The position numbers were made by a program, and so were the translations under genes. A stretch of DNA of 62,354 bases from Bacteroidales bacterium UBA6229 (GTDB lineage: Bacteria > Bacteroidota > Bacteroidia > Bacteroidales > F082), in NCBI GenBank assembly GCA_002440975.1, contig DJWN01000043.1:1-62354 (forward strand), read 5' to 3'. Shown piece after piece: positions 26,139 through 35,886 of the stretch. The notes beneath the pieces were generated by a model. That model was given only the letters and a program-made list of their open reading frames with translations, searched no databases and was not told where the DNA came from. The first letter of the stretch is position 1, and every line of letters starts with the position of its first letter.

Positions 26139-28589
26139 TTACTTAAAGATCAGGGATTTCTTTTGTGTATTGAATTCAAATTCACCCATTTGATTTAGCA
26201 ATTGCTGGCCGAAAACAAAGCTATAGCGGCTGTTATGGAAAACCGTCATCTCCACATTTTGAAGGCTACGATTTGCAATTCTGATTTCATCGAATACGAT
26301 CACAGCCCGATCAGCAATATTACCGGCTGTAAGCACGCGTTCGATATCGCCTTTGAAATTGTCTTTGGTGATGCGGCCTGCATTTAGCAATTCGAGTGCC
26401 TTTTGAAGTGATATAGTGACATCGGAAGTGCGGTCGTAAACAAACTTTTCGTTATAGCCATCCAGGACAAATTGCACTACGAAAAATCCGGTCTCATTTT
26501 CAACAAAACCTACCTGATTATCCTCTGGATTCAGCTTGATTGCAACCGTTTCAGAAACTTCCTGATTGGCTGATTTTGGAACATAATCCTTGCTCAGCAC
26601 TTTGAATTCTGTTCTTCTGTTGAGCTGATGGGCGGCTTCTTTTTTCTCATTACTTTCAAGTTCGTTGATATATTCTTCAGTGAGGATGGTTCCCTCATCG
26701 AATGTAAAACCGTTTACAGTTACTGATTTAGTGAGTTTTCGGGGTGCACTTTCGCCATATCCTTTGGCCACCAGCCGTGCACCATCAATGCCTCTGATGA
26801 TGAGATAATCCACTACCGATTGGGCTCTTCGTTGCGAAAGGATGTCGTTTCTTTCATCGGTATCACGGGCATCGGTATGAGAAGCCAGTTCGATAGTGAT
26901 GGTTGGGTTTTTCTGTAAGGTTTCGATCAGACCCTGCAACGAATCTTCGTATTGTGGTTTGAGCTCCCAGCGTGCCAGATCGTAGAGGATATCAGGCAGC
27001 ACAATGGGTTCTTCCGGAATGGGCTCCAGATCAAAATCTTTTGTGAAATCCTTGCTAAATTCAACACCAACAGTAGTTTCTACCGCTGTGGCAGTGAAGT
27101 AATTGTCTTTATCCACTACGATTTCGTAAGTGGTGTTTTTTGCAATCTGGCTGTCAGAAAATAGAAAATATCCTTTGTCGCTGGTGCGTGTGCTCACACT
27201 CATGCCGTCAGAGCCAATCAGTTGAACTGTTGCTCCTACGACAAACTGCAGGGTTTGCACATCCTTCACAGTGCCTGAAAGTGTAAAAAGAATCGGAGGT
27301 TCGATGAAATGATAAATATTGTCAATTCCACGGATGTTGTCTCTGTTGCTCGAGATAAACCCTTCTTCCTTTTCGGGATGGAAGGTGATCGCAAAGTCAT
27401 CCGCCGTAGAATTGATCGGGTATTTTAGGTTTACGGGTTTCCCCCAATTTCCTGCTGTATCAACCGTCGTCATAAAAACATCCAGGCCACCCATGCCGCC
27501 ATGTCCGTTCGAAGAGAAATAGAGTGTGGTATCGTTTCGGAGGAAGGGGAAAACCTCATCGCCTTTGGTGTTCACTACTGGCCCTATATTTAAAGGTCGT
27601 GAAAAAGGCTGGGTTTTGGAATCGCGCAACGAAACCCAGATGTCTTTTCCGCCAAAGCCGCCTCTGCGTTCGGCAGCAAAATACATGATCAGTTCGTTTT
27701 CGCTCAGGGTGGGTTGCCCAACGATATCGAGGGTGTCCACGCCAATGATATCGACCGGAACGGGTTCGCTCCAGTTGCGTCCGCTTCTGTTGCTAACCAT
27801 GATCTGACAGCCCGACTGTTGTTTGGGGTCGTTTTTGCACCTTGTAAAATACAAGCTGTTGAAGCTGGCATTCATAAAGGCAGCTCCTTCGTTAGCTTCG
27901 GTGTTGATAACATCATTTTCATCGAGAAGGACGGGGGCACTCCATTCTTCTTTGCGATCGATGCGTGAGGTAAATAAATCACTAAAATCCTGTCCGGTGT
28001 AGCCGTCTTTTTCTTTTCCGGTGGCATTTTCACGCGAAGAGGTAAAGATGATCTCGTTAAAATTTGTTGCCGAATAGATGGCATTAAAATCCGATTCGCG
28101 TGAATTGATTTTTTTCAAGAAGGTGAGCTCATATTTTGATGGATTTTCCATCCATTCTTTTACCATCGCTGCTGTTTCGGCACCAAGTCTTCCACGGGGA
28201 TCATCCGGCATGGCCTCGGCATATAATTCGTAATTGATGATGGCGTCATCAAACTTTTCGTTGATTTTCAATACCTCTGCAAAATGAAGGTAGGCTTCGG
28301 GATTTGTTTTAGGGAAGTCAGAACGGATGACGCGTTTGTAAGTGGCCTCAGCACGTTTGAAGAGCCCTGTGAGCCTGTAGCATTCGGCCATTTGATAACT
28401 CACCCGCATACGTTCTTCCGGATTACGTTTTACGCGGTTGTAGGCTTTTTTGTAGCGCTCGGCAGCTATAGTGAATTGTTTTTTTTCGAAAGCTTCATCG
28501 GCACTTTTGGCAGGATTGCGTTGTGCAAGTCCCTGAAAAGCCGTCAGACTTAAAAAGAAAAATATGAAAAGTTGCAGACTGATTTTCAT
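26139..28589 (-). CDS. PorE-like OmpA-family protein with C-terminal retropepsin-like domain
   Basis: An 816-residue exported protein. Order seen: signal peptide to about residue 22 (no lipobox); TPR-like repeats about 25-150; beta-propeller of PD40/WD40-like repeats about 150-430 (EIIFTSSREN, TLYFSSNGHGGMGGLDVF); carboxypeptidase regulatory-like domain 434-525; OmpA C-terminal peptidoglycan-binding domain about 533-665 with Asp573 and Arg588 in the SHTD and SQRRAQ motifs. This is the PorE plan of the type IX system, though PorE of P. gingivalis is a lipoprotein. The extra 120 residues (about 695-816) resemble a retropepsin-like aspartic protease, with VYDRTSDVTIS where DTGAS is expected and a C-terminal FGQQLLNQMGEFEF. 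The catalytic glycine is missing. Confidence 0.82.
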   Translation of the reverse strand: MKISLQLFIFFFLSLTAFQGLAQRNPAKSADEAFEKKQFTIAAERYKKAYNRVKRNPEERMRVSYQMAECYRLTGLFKRAEATYKRVIRSDFPKTNPEAYLHFAEVLKINEKFDDAIINYELYAEAMPDDPRGRLGAETAAMVKEWMENPSKYELTFLKKINSRESDFNAIYSATNFNEIIFTSSRENATGKEKDGYTGQDFSDLFTSRIDRKEEWSAPVLLDENDVINTEANEGAAFMNASFNSLYFTRCKNDPKQQSGCQIMVSNRSGRNWSEPVPVDIIGVDTLDIVGQPTLSENELIMYFAAERRGGFGGKDIWVSLRDSKTQPFSRPLNIGPVVNTKGDEVFPFLRNDTTLYFSSNGHGGMGGLDVFMTTVDTAGNWGKPVNLKYPINSTADDFAITFHPEKEEGFISSNRDNIRGIDNIYHFIEPPILFTLSGTVKDVQTLQFVVGATVQLIGSDGMSVSTRTSDKGYFLFSDSQIAKNTTYEIVVDKDNYFTATAVETTVGVEFSKDFTKDFDLEPIPEEPIVLPDILYDLARWELKPQYEDSLQGLIETLQKNPTITIELASHTDARDTDERNDILSQRRAQSVVDYLIIRGIDGARLVAKGYGESAPRKLTKSVTVNGFTFDEGTILTEEYINELESNEKKEAAHQLNRRTEFKVLSKDYVPKSANQEVSETVAIKLNPEDNQVGFVENETGFFVVQFVLDGYNEKFVYDRTSDVTISLQKALELLNAGRITKDNFKGDIERVLTAGNIADRAVIVFDEIRIANRSLQNVEMTVFHNSRYSFVFGQQLLNQMGEFEFNTQKKSLIFK

Positions 28590-28620
28590 GCTTGATTATC
28601 CTTATTTGAACTATAGAACG

Positions 28621-28962
28621 CTAATTTGTGGGTTTTATTGATTGATTATTATTTTCTGTTTCATCAGGTTTTGGAATGCTTCCCTGAGCAATAGAATCGT
28701 CCAGTGCAAAAGTTTTCTCAGCTGGATGAGCTGACTGATTGGTATTAAGATTTACATCTTTTATGGTTGTGTCGCGCTCAATACGGTCGATCTCTTTATT
28801 TATTTCATTTTTGAAACCGGCCGAAGCGCGTTTCATTTCGTTGATGGTTTTGCCTACCGCACGTGCCACTTCAGGAAGCTTTTTAGGCCCGAGCACAACA
28901 AATAAGACCAACATAATAATCAGTATTTCACCTGTACCAAAATCGAAGAATAACAATATCAT
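28621..28962 (-). CDS. tatA: Sec-independent protein translocase TatA/TatE
   Basis: Pore-forming subunit of the twin-arginine system, which exports folded proteins. The 113-residue protein has one N-terminal membrane helix with FGTGEILIIMLVLFVVLGPKKLPEVARAVGK, the classic TatA hinge and amphipathic helix. A polar tail follows, longer than usual and ending NNNQSIKPTN. It is 31 bp upstream of the PorE-like gene and probably heads that operon. tatB/tatC are not in the window. Confidence 0.93.
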   Translation of the reverse strand: MILLFFDFGTGEILIIMLVLFVVLGPKKLPEVARAVGKTINEMKRASAGFKNEINKEIDRIERDTTIKDVNLNTNQSAHPAEKTFALDDSIAQGSIPKPDETENNNQSIKPTN

Positions 28963-29048
28963 CTCAAGCTTTTTCAGTGAACAAAAATAGAAAATATAAC
29001 AATACCGGAGAATAATGAATAAAGTAGGCTTGAATGAAAGCAGAAAAC

Positions 29049-29087
29049 AAAAAAACCGTGTAATATCAATTTATTACACGGTTTTTT
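29049..29087 (-). terminator. Terminator after secDF
   Basis: A perfect 16-base stem (29049-29064 with 29072-29087) carries CCGTGTAAT in its core, a 7-base loop, and A/T runs on both sides. It lies 18 bp after the secDF stop on the minus strand and separates secDF from tatA. Confidence 0.92.
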
Positions 29088-29104
29088 TTTGGCTAGAAAT
29101 GGTT

Positions 29105-32100
29105 TTATTTCTTTTTATTTCTCGGATTGGCAGCTTCTTTTTCAGCAGCTTCTTTTTCCTGTTTTGGTCCTTTTAGCAGGTCAAATACGATGGGGCTTGC
29201 ATTGAACACAGAGGAATAAGTACCAATAAGAATACCAACCAACAAAGCAAATACAAATCCACGGATAACTTCACCACCAAAAATTGCTATGATGATAAGC
29301 ACAAGTGCTGTGGTTCCAGAAGTGTTGAAGGTACGCATCAAGGTGCTGTTCAATCCATCGTTGATGTTGATGCGCAGGAGCTTCTTCGGGTGCAATGAAA
29401 CATTTTCGCGGATGCGGTCGAAGATAATAACCGTGTCGTTGATTGAGTAACCTATGATGGTAAGGATAGCTGCAATAAATGCCTGATCTATCTCCATACT
29501 AAACGGCAGTATATTATAGAAGAGCGAGAAAATACCCAGCACAATAATCGTGTCATGGAACAAGGCAATAATACCTGCGAGACCATATTGCCATTTCCGG
29601 AATCGAATGGCGATATAACCAAAGATGATAACCAACGAAATGATGATAGCAGTAACAGCTTTGTTGCGGATATCATCTGCAATGGTTGGACCCACCTTTT
29701 GTGAACTGAGAATTCCGATCAATTTGTCGTCAGCTTCCTGATCAGAAGTGAAATCGTTGTAGTTGATATCGGTTTGATAGAACTGCTCCAGGCTTTTGAA
29801 AAGCATCGTTTGGATGATGCTGTCCACTTCGCGGCCATCGTCTTCGATCATGTATTTGGTAGTGATTTTTACCTGACGGTTTGGCCCGAAAGTTTTCACT
29901 TCCGGAACAGCTTCAGTAAACTCAATAGCCAGCGCATCACGAATCTCATTCACGGTAACATCCTGATCAAAACGAACCAGATAGGTGCGTCCACCAGTGA
30001 AATCAACGCCATAATTCAATCCCCTAAAGGTGAGTGAAGCCAAACTTACAATCACCAAAATAATAGAAATGGTATATGCCGTTTTGCGCATATTCAGGAA
30101 GTTGAAGTTGGTGTTAGCCAGGAAATTACGGGTAAGCTTAGTATCAAAAACAACGGTCTTATTCTTATCAAGCAGATAGATGAAAATCATTCTTGAGATG
30201 AAGATGGCCGTAAAGAGTGAGGTGAGCAAACCAATGATCAGTGTGGTAGCAAAACCCTGAACAGGGCCTGTTCCAAAAGTATAGAGTACGATACCAGTGA
30301 GCAAAGTAGTTACGTTACCGTCAATGATGGCCGAGTAGGCGTTTTTATATCCATCGTCAATGGCCAGTCGGATTCCTTTTCCGGCTCTTATTTCTTCTTT
30401 GATACGTTCGTAGATAATTACGTTGGCATCCACTGCCATACCCAGGGTAAGTACGATACCGGCAATACCGGGCAATGTAAGTACAGCACCCAAGGAAGCT
30501 AGCACACCAAACAGGAAGAAAATGTTGGTAAACAAAGCAAGGTCGGCAACCAAACCAGATTTGTTATAAAAGAATGCCATATAAATCAGTACCAGGCCAA
30601 AAGCAAGCACAAAGGACCAAAGTCCGGCATTAACGGCCTCGCGACCCAAAGAAGGGCCAACAACGGCTTCTTCCATGATACGTGATGGAGCAGGCAGTTT
30701 ACCAGCTTTCAGAATGTTCGCCAGGTCTTGCGCTTCGGTCACTGTCATATCTCCACCGGAGATAGAAGAGCGGCCATTAGGAATCTCATCATTCACAACG
30801 GGGTAAGAATAAACATAGCCATCAAGAACGATGGCAACCTGTTTGCCGATATTTTCACCTGTCAGGCGTTTCCATGATTTGGCACCTTCGCTGTTCATTT
30901 GAATCGTAACTTCTACGCGACCATTTTGGTCATAGTCCTGACGGGCATCCACAATAACATCACCACCCAGGGCAGCTTTGTTATCGCGTGAGGATTTTAA
31001 TGCAACCAGTTCGAGCAGGTCGGCCTGTCCGGCTGCGCGGGGTTTTACAGTCCAGGCAAGGATCATATTTCTCGGGAAAATAGATTTTACCTTGCTAATC
31101 ATATAATTGATACGAGCTGTGTCTTTTACGGCGGCACTACCAACGCGTGCTGTGTTTCCCGGGAAGAACCTGCCACTTTCGTCCTGTACATACGAAGGCA
31201 TCAAATAGGCATAAAGCGGGTTCTGGGCTGCATATTCTTCAAAGGAAAGATCGTCCTGTGCTGTTGCGTCTGATGAGAGTTGATCCATCAAGGAGCTGGT
31301 ATCGGCATCAGCGATTTGCTCAGATAATGTTTCTTTAACACCTTCTTCAGCAGGGGCTTCAGTTTTGGTTTCTTCGGTAAGAGAGTCTTCATCTGAAGTA
31401 GTTTTCTTTGCTGCTGTAGCCCCTTCCAGTTCTTTAAGTCTTTGGTTGGCTTCATCAAAAAAACCATATACTTCGGAGAAGTTATAGGTTTCCCAAAACT
31501 CCAGCTGTGCAGTTCCCTGAAGCAGTTTTCGTACACGCTTGGGATCTTTAATGCCCGGAAGCTCAACCAGGATACGTCCGGAGGTAGCCAGTTTCTGGAT
31601 ATTGGGTTGCGTCACTCCAAAACGGTCGATACGGGTTCTCAGGATTTGGAAAGAACGATCAATAGCACCTTCTGCTTCTTTTCTGATCACCGCCAGAACT
31701 TCTGCATTCGTTGAGTTTACGGTTATACCTTTGTCTCTAAACTCGAACAGAAAGATGGAAGACAAGCTGGCGTTTGGATCAATTTGTTGAAAAGCCTGCC
31801 CGAAAAGTGTGACAAAATCTTCCTGGCTATTTTTTTGTTTTTCTCTGGCAAGTTGCATGGCCTGAACAAAAACCTCATCGGTGCTGTTGCCCGAGAGTGC
31901 CTGAATAATATCACTAACAGAAACTTCCAGCACTACGTTCATACCGCCTTTGAGGTCGAGTCCCAGATTGATTTCGCGTTCTTTTACATCCTGATAGGTG
32001 TATTTGTCGAGTAAAATATTGTACACCACCTGGTTGCCCATCGAATCGAGGTAATAGGTTTCACGGGCTTTAGTAATCGAATCGAGGTAATGACCGTACA

Positions 32101-32272
32101 ACAAATCATCTCCCTGCGCAAGTGCATCGGCCTGCTTTGCAGCTGCTTCGCTATGGGCGTATGCCCTGGCATTTCTTTCAATTCTTTGAGTAACAAATGT
32201 GAAAGATAGCTGATAAAGCGATACGAGTGCAAAGGCGATGGCAAATACCTTGATTGCTCCTTTGTTCTGCAT
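29105..32272 (-). CDS. secDF: Protein translocase subunits SecD and SecF, fused
   Basis: Proton-driven accessory of the Sec translocon that pulls exported chains into the periplasm. In this phylum SecD and SecF are one chain, here 1055 residues. The SecD half has LGLDLKGGMNVVLEV, the P1 domain ending in TAQLEFWETYNF and the membrane block GMAVDANVIIYERIKEE. The SecF half begins near residue 730 (NFNFLNMRKTAY) and includes GVDFTGGRTYLV, IGYSINDTVIIFDRIREN and TSGTTALVL. About 60 acidic low-complexity residues (about 283-345) interrupt SecD after the first P1 segment. It has its own promoter and terminator, so it is a single-gene unit. Confidence 0.96.
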   Translation of the reverse strand: MQNKGAIKVFAIAFALVSLYQLSFTFVTQRIERNARAYAHSEAAAKQADALAQGDDLLYGHYLDSITKARETYYLDSMGNQVVYNILLDKYTYQDVKEREINLGLDLKGGMNVVLEVSVSDIIQALSGNSTDEVFVQAMQLAREKQKNSQEDFVTLFGQAFQQIDPNASLSSIFLFEFRDKGITVNSTNAEVLAVIRKEAEGAIDRSFQILRTRIDRFGVTQPNIQKLATSGRILVELPGIKDPKRVRKLLQGTAQLEFWETYNFSEVYGFFDEANQRLKELEGATAAKKTTSDEDSLTEETKTEAPAEEGVKETLSEQIADADTSSLMDQLSSDATAQDDLSFEEYAAQNPLYAYLMPSYVQDESGRFFPGNTARVGSAAVKDTARINYMISKVKSIFPRNMILAWTVKPRAAGQADLLELVALKSSRDNKAALGGDVIVDARQDYDQNGRVEVTIQMNSEGAKSWKRLTGENIGKQVAIVLDGYVYSYPVVNDEIPNGRSSISGGDMTVTEAQDLANILKAGKLPAPSRIMEEAVVGPSLGREAVNAGLWSFVLAFGLVLIYMAFFYNKSGLVADLALFTNIFFLFGVLASLGAVLTLPGIAGIVLTLGMAVDANVIIYERIKEEIRAGKGIRLAIDDGYKNAYSAIIDGNVTTLLTGIVLYTFGTGPVQGFATTLIIGLLTSLFTAIFISRMIFIYLLDKNKTVVFDTKLTRNFLANTNFNFLNMRKTAYTISIILVIVSLASLTFRGLNYGVDFTGGRTYLVRFDQDVTVNEIRDALAIEFTEAVPEVKTFGPNRQVKITTKYMIEDDGREVDSIIQTMLFKSLEQFYQTDINYNDFTSDQEADDKLIGILSSQKVGPTIADDIRNKAVTAIIISLVIIFGYIAIRFRKWQYGLAGIIALFHDTIIVLGIFSLFYNILPFSMEIDQAFIAAILTIIGYSINDTVIIFDRIRENVSLHPKKLLRININDGLNSTLMRTFNTSGTTALVLIIIAIFGGEVIRGFVFALLVGILIGTYSSVFNASPIVFDLLKGPKQEKEAAEKEAANPRNKKK

Positions 32273-32326
32273 TTGAATTGTGAATTAAATTAACTTCTAT
32301 ATTCTACTGAATTTTTTTCGAGGGTG

Positions 32327-32357
32327 CAAAATTAGAATAATATTTGACAACTCCCAA
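32327..32357 (-). promoter_or_regulatory. Promoter of secDF
   Basis: On the minus strand TTG (32357-32355) is followed after 20 bp by TAATTTTG (32334-32327), an excellent match to the Bacteroidota promoter. The leader would be about 48 nt. Confidence 0.75.
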
Positions 32358-32464
32358 TAATTCAGCCCATAAAAGATGAAGGGATTTTATCCCCTGATCG
32401 AAATGGCAAAACTTATTGTAAAAGAGGCTTTAGTGCTATTTAATTTGGCCGATAATACTCCGCA

Positions 32465-33778
32465 TCAGTACCTCAGCCATTTCCATAATTCTTTGTAGCC
32501 CGGCTTTTTGCCATACATCAGAATGCCTGTGCGGTAAATTTTTGCCGCAATCCAGGTGGTGAATAAAAAACCTGCAATTAACAGTGCCATCGACAAGGCC
32601 AGTTCGCCATAAGCCACACCAAACGGAATGCGTACCATCATTACAACGGGTGAGGTAAAGGGAATGATAGAAAGCCAAAATGCCAAAGATCCTTCCGGAT
32701 TATTTACGATGAAATTGCTTACAACAAGACCCAAAATCAATGGGATAGAGACTGGCAGCATAAATTGTTGTGTATCGGCTTCATTATCAACTGCTGAACC
32801 AATGGCAGCAAACAAAGCCGCATAAAGTAAATAGCCTCCCAGGAAATAAAAAATAAAACTACCGATGATTACCGGAAAATTGATGGCATCCACTACCTCA
32901 ATTATTTCAGTTAGTGCTTCATTATTCATATCCGGAAGCATGGATTCTGCCGAGCTTGTCATTGCACTTTCGGTTGTTAAAACCTGTGGCCCTTCGGCAA
33001 CGCCATATATCAACATAAAAACACCATATATACTTCCGGTAAGCACCACCCAAAGCAAAAACTGGGTGAGCCCGACCAGTGCAATTCCGGTAATCTTCCC
33101 CATCATAAGCTCAAAAGGCTTTACAGAGCTTATTATCACCTCAACAATGCGGCTGGTTTTTTCTTCGATGATGCCCCGCATAACCTGAGAACCAAAAATG
33201 AAAATGAAAAAGTAAATCAGAATTGAACCAAAAAGCCCCAACGCCACATTGATCTCGGTGAAGGATTTGGTTTCACCTCCGTCTTCATCCAATCTGATCG
33301 TCACCAGGTTGATGGTAGCCTTGGCCGATTTTATTACATCCGGATCGATGCCGCTGGCAAGCAATTTTTTGGTTTCAACCTCTTTGCGCATCGTGTTTTT
33401 GATGTAGGACGAAACATTGAGCGGAATTTGCCTGTCGCTGTATATTTCGGCATTCACAGGTATATTTAACTCAGGACGGGGGATGTAAACCAACAAATCG
33501 TATTGTCCTTGCAAAACCTGTTTTTTCAGGCTGTCAACAGCGTCAAAAACATAATGAAACTGCATATTTTCGTCCTGCTCAAACTTGCCGATAAACCAAT
33601 TTGTTTCATCAAGTACGGCGATTTTTTTTTCTCCGATATTTTGCATGGTGGCCAGCACAACGGGCACGATCATCAGGGCTGCCATCAAAAGCGGACCAAG
33701 AAAGGTCATGATGATGAAGCTCTTTTTCTTTACCCGTGTGAGGTATTCGCGTTTTAAGATCAGTATGATTTTATTCAT
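32465..33778 (-). CDS. ABC-2 type transporter permease
   Basis: Membrane subunit of an ABC exporter of the NatB / ABC-2 family. I start at MNKIILILKREYLTRVKKKSF (base 33778), which gives 437 residues. There is one N-terminal helix, then a large extracytoplasmic domain (about 45-185), then about five helices including ILIYFFIFIFGSQVMRGIIEEKTSRIVEVIISSVKPFELMMGKI, the hallmark of the family (the segment is conserved in Na+ exporters and related systems). It overlaps the end of the ATPase gene by 8 bp, so the two are coupled. The substrate is unknown. Confidence 0.88.
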   Translation of the reverse strand: MNKIILILKREYLTRVKKKSFIIMTFLGPLLMAALMIVPVVLATMQNIGEKKIAVLDETNWFIGKFEQDENMQFHYVFDAVDSLKKQVLQGQYDLLVYIPRPELNIPVNAEIYSDRQIPLNVSSYIKNTMRKEVETKKLLASGIDPDVIKSAKATINLVTIRLDEDGGETKSFTEINVALGLFGSILIYFFIFIFGSQVMRGIIEEKTSRIVEVIISSVKPFELMMGKITGIALVGLTQFLLWVVLTGSIYGVFMLIYGVAEGPQVLTTESAMTSSAESMLPDMNNEALTEIIEVVDAINFPVIIGSFIFYFLGGYLLYAALFAAIGSAVDNEADTQQFMLPVSIPLILGLVVSNFIVNNPEGSLAFWLSIIPFTSPVVMMVRIPFGVAYGELALSMALLIAGFLFTTWIAAKIYRTGILMYGKKPGYKELWKWLRY

Positions 33779-34712
33779 CGCCGGCAGATTTTGTAGTTTT
33801 TCCAACCTTTTGAATAAAAATATCATTCATGCTGGGCAATAGTTCCTGAAAAGAAGTGAGCTCGCCAAGCGGGAGCATCATCCTGAGTAACTCGTTGCTG
33901 TTCAGTGAGGAATCTGTTTTGAGAAGGAGCTTTAATTTATTGGATAATGGGTCAGACTCAAGCAACTCTAGCGGAAGTTTCTCGAGTGCAGTTTGCCAAT
34001 TGCTAACAGGATGATAGAACTCGCAGGAATAAGTGTAGTTTCGGTTGGCTTCTTTCAGGGCATTCACTTCGCCTTCGAGCACTTTTTCCCCTTGGTTGAT
34101 CAATGCAATCTGATCGCACAATTCCTCTACGGAAGCCATATTATGTGTCGAAAAAATGATGGTAGCCCCCTGATCTCTTAGTTTCAGTATTTCGGTTTTC
34201 AGCAGGTTTACATTGATGGGGTCGAATCCGCTGAAGGGTTCATCAAAAATGAGTAACTCGGGTTGATGCAATACGGTTACTATAAACTGGATCTTTTGCT
34301 GCATACCCTTCGAAAGCTCTTCAACTTTGCGATCCCACCAATTGAGGATGTCAAATTTCTCGAACCAGACTTTTAGTTTTTTTTGCGCCTCCGATTTGGA
34401 CATGCCTTTGAGCCGGGCAAGATAAATGGCTTGTTCGCCCACTTTCATTTTCTTGTACAAGCCACGTTCTTCGGGCAGGTAGCCAATTTGCGTAACATGA
34501 TCAGCATGAAGCCTTTGTCCTTTAAGCAATAATTCTCCGCTATCCGGTGCCGTAATTTGATTGATGATACGGATGAGCGAAGTTTTGCCGGCTCCATTGG
34601 GTCCCAGCAAACCAAAAATTTTATTCTGCGGGATTTCGATGCTTACACGATCCAGAGCCAGGTGGTTGGCATAGCGTTTTGTAACTTCGTTTATGCTTAG
34701 ATAGGACTGCAT
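33771..34712 (-). CDS. ABC transporter ATP-binding protein
   Basis: ATPase partner of the ABC-2 permease that follows. Its 313 residues contain Walker A GLLGPNGAGKTS, the Q-loop region GYLPEERGLYKKM, the signature LSKGMQQKIQ, Walker B LLIFDEPFSGFDP and switch His in FSTHNMASVEEL. The C-terminal extension, like that of NatA-type ATPases, has a DUF4162-like form. It begins 14 bp after the dnaJ stop. The pair may be cotranscribed with grpE-dnaJ, but a functional link is not implied. Confidence 0.93.
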   Translation of the reverse strand: MQSYLSINEVTKRYANHLALDRVSIEIPQNKIFGLLGPNGAGKTSLIRIINQITAPDSGELLLKGQRLHADHVTQIGYLPEERGLYKKMKVGEQAIYLARLKGMSKSEAQKKLKVWFEKFDILNWWDRKVEELSKGMQQKIQFIVTVLHQPELLIFDEPFSGFDPINVNLLKTEILKLRDQGATIIFSTHNMASVEELCDQIALINQGEKVLEGEVNALKEANRNYTYSCEFYHPVSNWQTALEKLPLELLESDPLSNKLKLLLKTDSSLNSNELLRMMLPLGELTSFQELLPSMNDIFIQKVGKTTKSAGDE

Positions 34713-34726
34713 GAAACCGAATGGGT

Positions 34727-35869
34727 TTAATTGAAGAAATCTTTCATTTTGTCGAAATAACTTTTTTCGCTTGCCGACGGATTGGGCTGGAAATTCTCAG
34801 CATTTTCGAGTTTTTCCAGTATTTGAGTCTCTTCTTTTGAAAGATTTTTTGGTGTCCAAACATTGATATTCACAAGCAAGTCGCCTGTTCCGTAGCTGTT
34901 TACACTGGGCAGCCCCTTACCTTTGAGGCGGAGCACTTTTCCGGATTGTGTGCCGGGGGTGATTTTCATGCGGGCTTTGCCATCAATCGTTGGCACTTCC
35001 ACCTGAGCACCCAGCGCGGCTTGCGGGAAGCTGATGAATAGGTTGTGAATCAGGTTGTTGCCATCACGTTCCAGCTCAGGATGTTTTTCTTCTTCTACCA
35101 ATACGATCAGATCACCCGGAATGCCGCCTCTGGCACCGGCATTACCTTTGCCACTCAGCGATAGCTGCATGCCTTCGGCAACACCTGCAGGGATATTCAG
35201 GCTGATGATTTCTTCGTCTCTTAGCACGCCGTTGCCCTGACAATAGGTACATTTTTTTGTGATGATGCGACCTTCGCCTCCACAACTTGGGCAGGTAGAG
35301 CTGGTTTGCATCTGGCCAAGAAAAGTATTGGTGACCTGGGTGATATGGCCACTTCCGTTACACGTTGAGCAGGTGGCATAGCTGCTACCATTGTCGGCAC
35401 CGGTTCCTTCGCAATGTTTGCAGGAGACGTATTTGTTTACTTTGATCTTTTTTTCAACTCCGTTGGCAATTTCTCTGAGGTTGAGTTTTACCTTTACCCT
35501 CAGATTGGAGCCTTTGTTCACGCGACGTCGCTGACCTCTTGATCCACCAAAGCCGCCAAAAGCACCTCCAAAAATATCACCAAACTGACTGAAAATGTCA
35601 TCCATGCTCATGCCGCCTCCGCTGAAACCACCTCCGGCGGCACCTCCAACACCTGCATGACCATAACGGTCGTATCTGGCTTTTTTGTCCGGATTACTCA
35701 ACACTTCATAAGCTTCGGCAGCCTCTTTGAATTTTTCTTCGGCAGATTTGTCATCCGGATTTTTATCCGGATGATACCGCAGAGCCATTTTGCGGTAGGC
35801 TTTTTTTATCTCCGCTTCCGAAGCGTTGCGTTCTATCTCAAGTATTTCGTAATAGTCTCTTTTCGACAT
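34727..35869 (-). CDS. dnaJ: Chaperone protein DnaJ
   Basis: Hsp40 co-chaperone that delivers substrates to DnaK and stimulates its ATPase. The full type I plan is present in 380 residues. The J domain has the HPD motif in RYHPDKNPDD, then a Gly/Phe-rich region (GGAAGGGFSGGG) and four zinc-finger repeats of the form CxxCxGxG (CKHCEGTG, CSTCNGSG, CPSCGGEG, CTYCQGNG). The C-terminal substrate domains follow. It is 17 bp downstream of grpE. dnaK is not in the window. Confidence 0.97.
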   Translation of the reverse strand: MSKRDYYEILEIERNASEAEIKKAYRKMALRYHPDKNPDDKSAEEKFKEAAEAYEVLSNPDKKARYDRYGHAGVGGAAGGGFSGGGMSMDDIFSQFGDIFGGAFGGFGGSRGQRRRVNKGSNLRVKVKLNLREIANGVEKKIKVNKYVSCKHCEGTGADNGSSYATCSTCNGSGHITQVTNTFLGQMQTSSTCPSCGGEGRIITKKCTYCQGNGVLRDEEIISLNIPAGVAEGMQLSLSGKGNAGARGGIPGDLIVLVEEEKHPELERDGNNLIHNLFISFPQAALGAQVEVPTIDGKARMKITPGTQSGKVLRLKGKGLPSVNSYGTGDLLVNINVWTPKNLSKEETQILEKLENAENFQPNPSASEKSYFDKMKDFFN

Positions 35870-35886
35870 AAATAAATTGTATTGAA

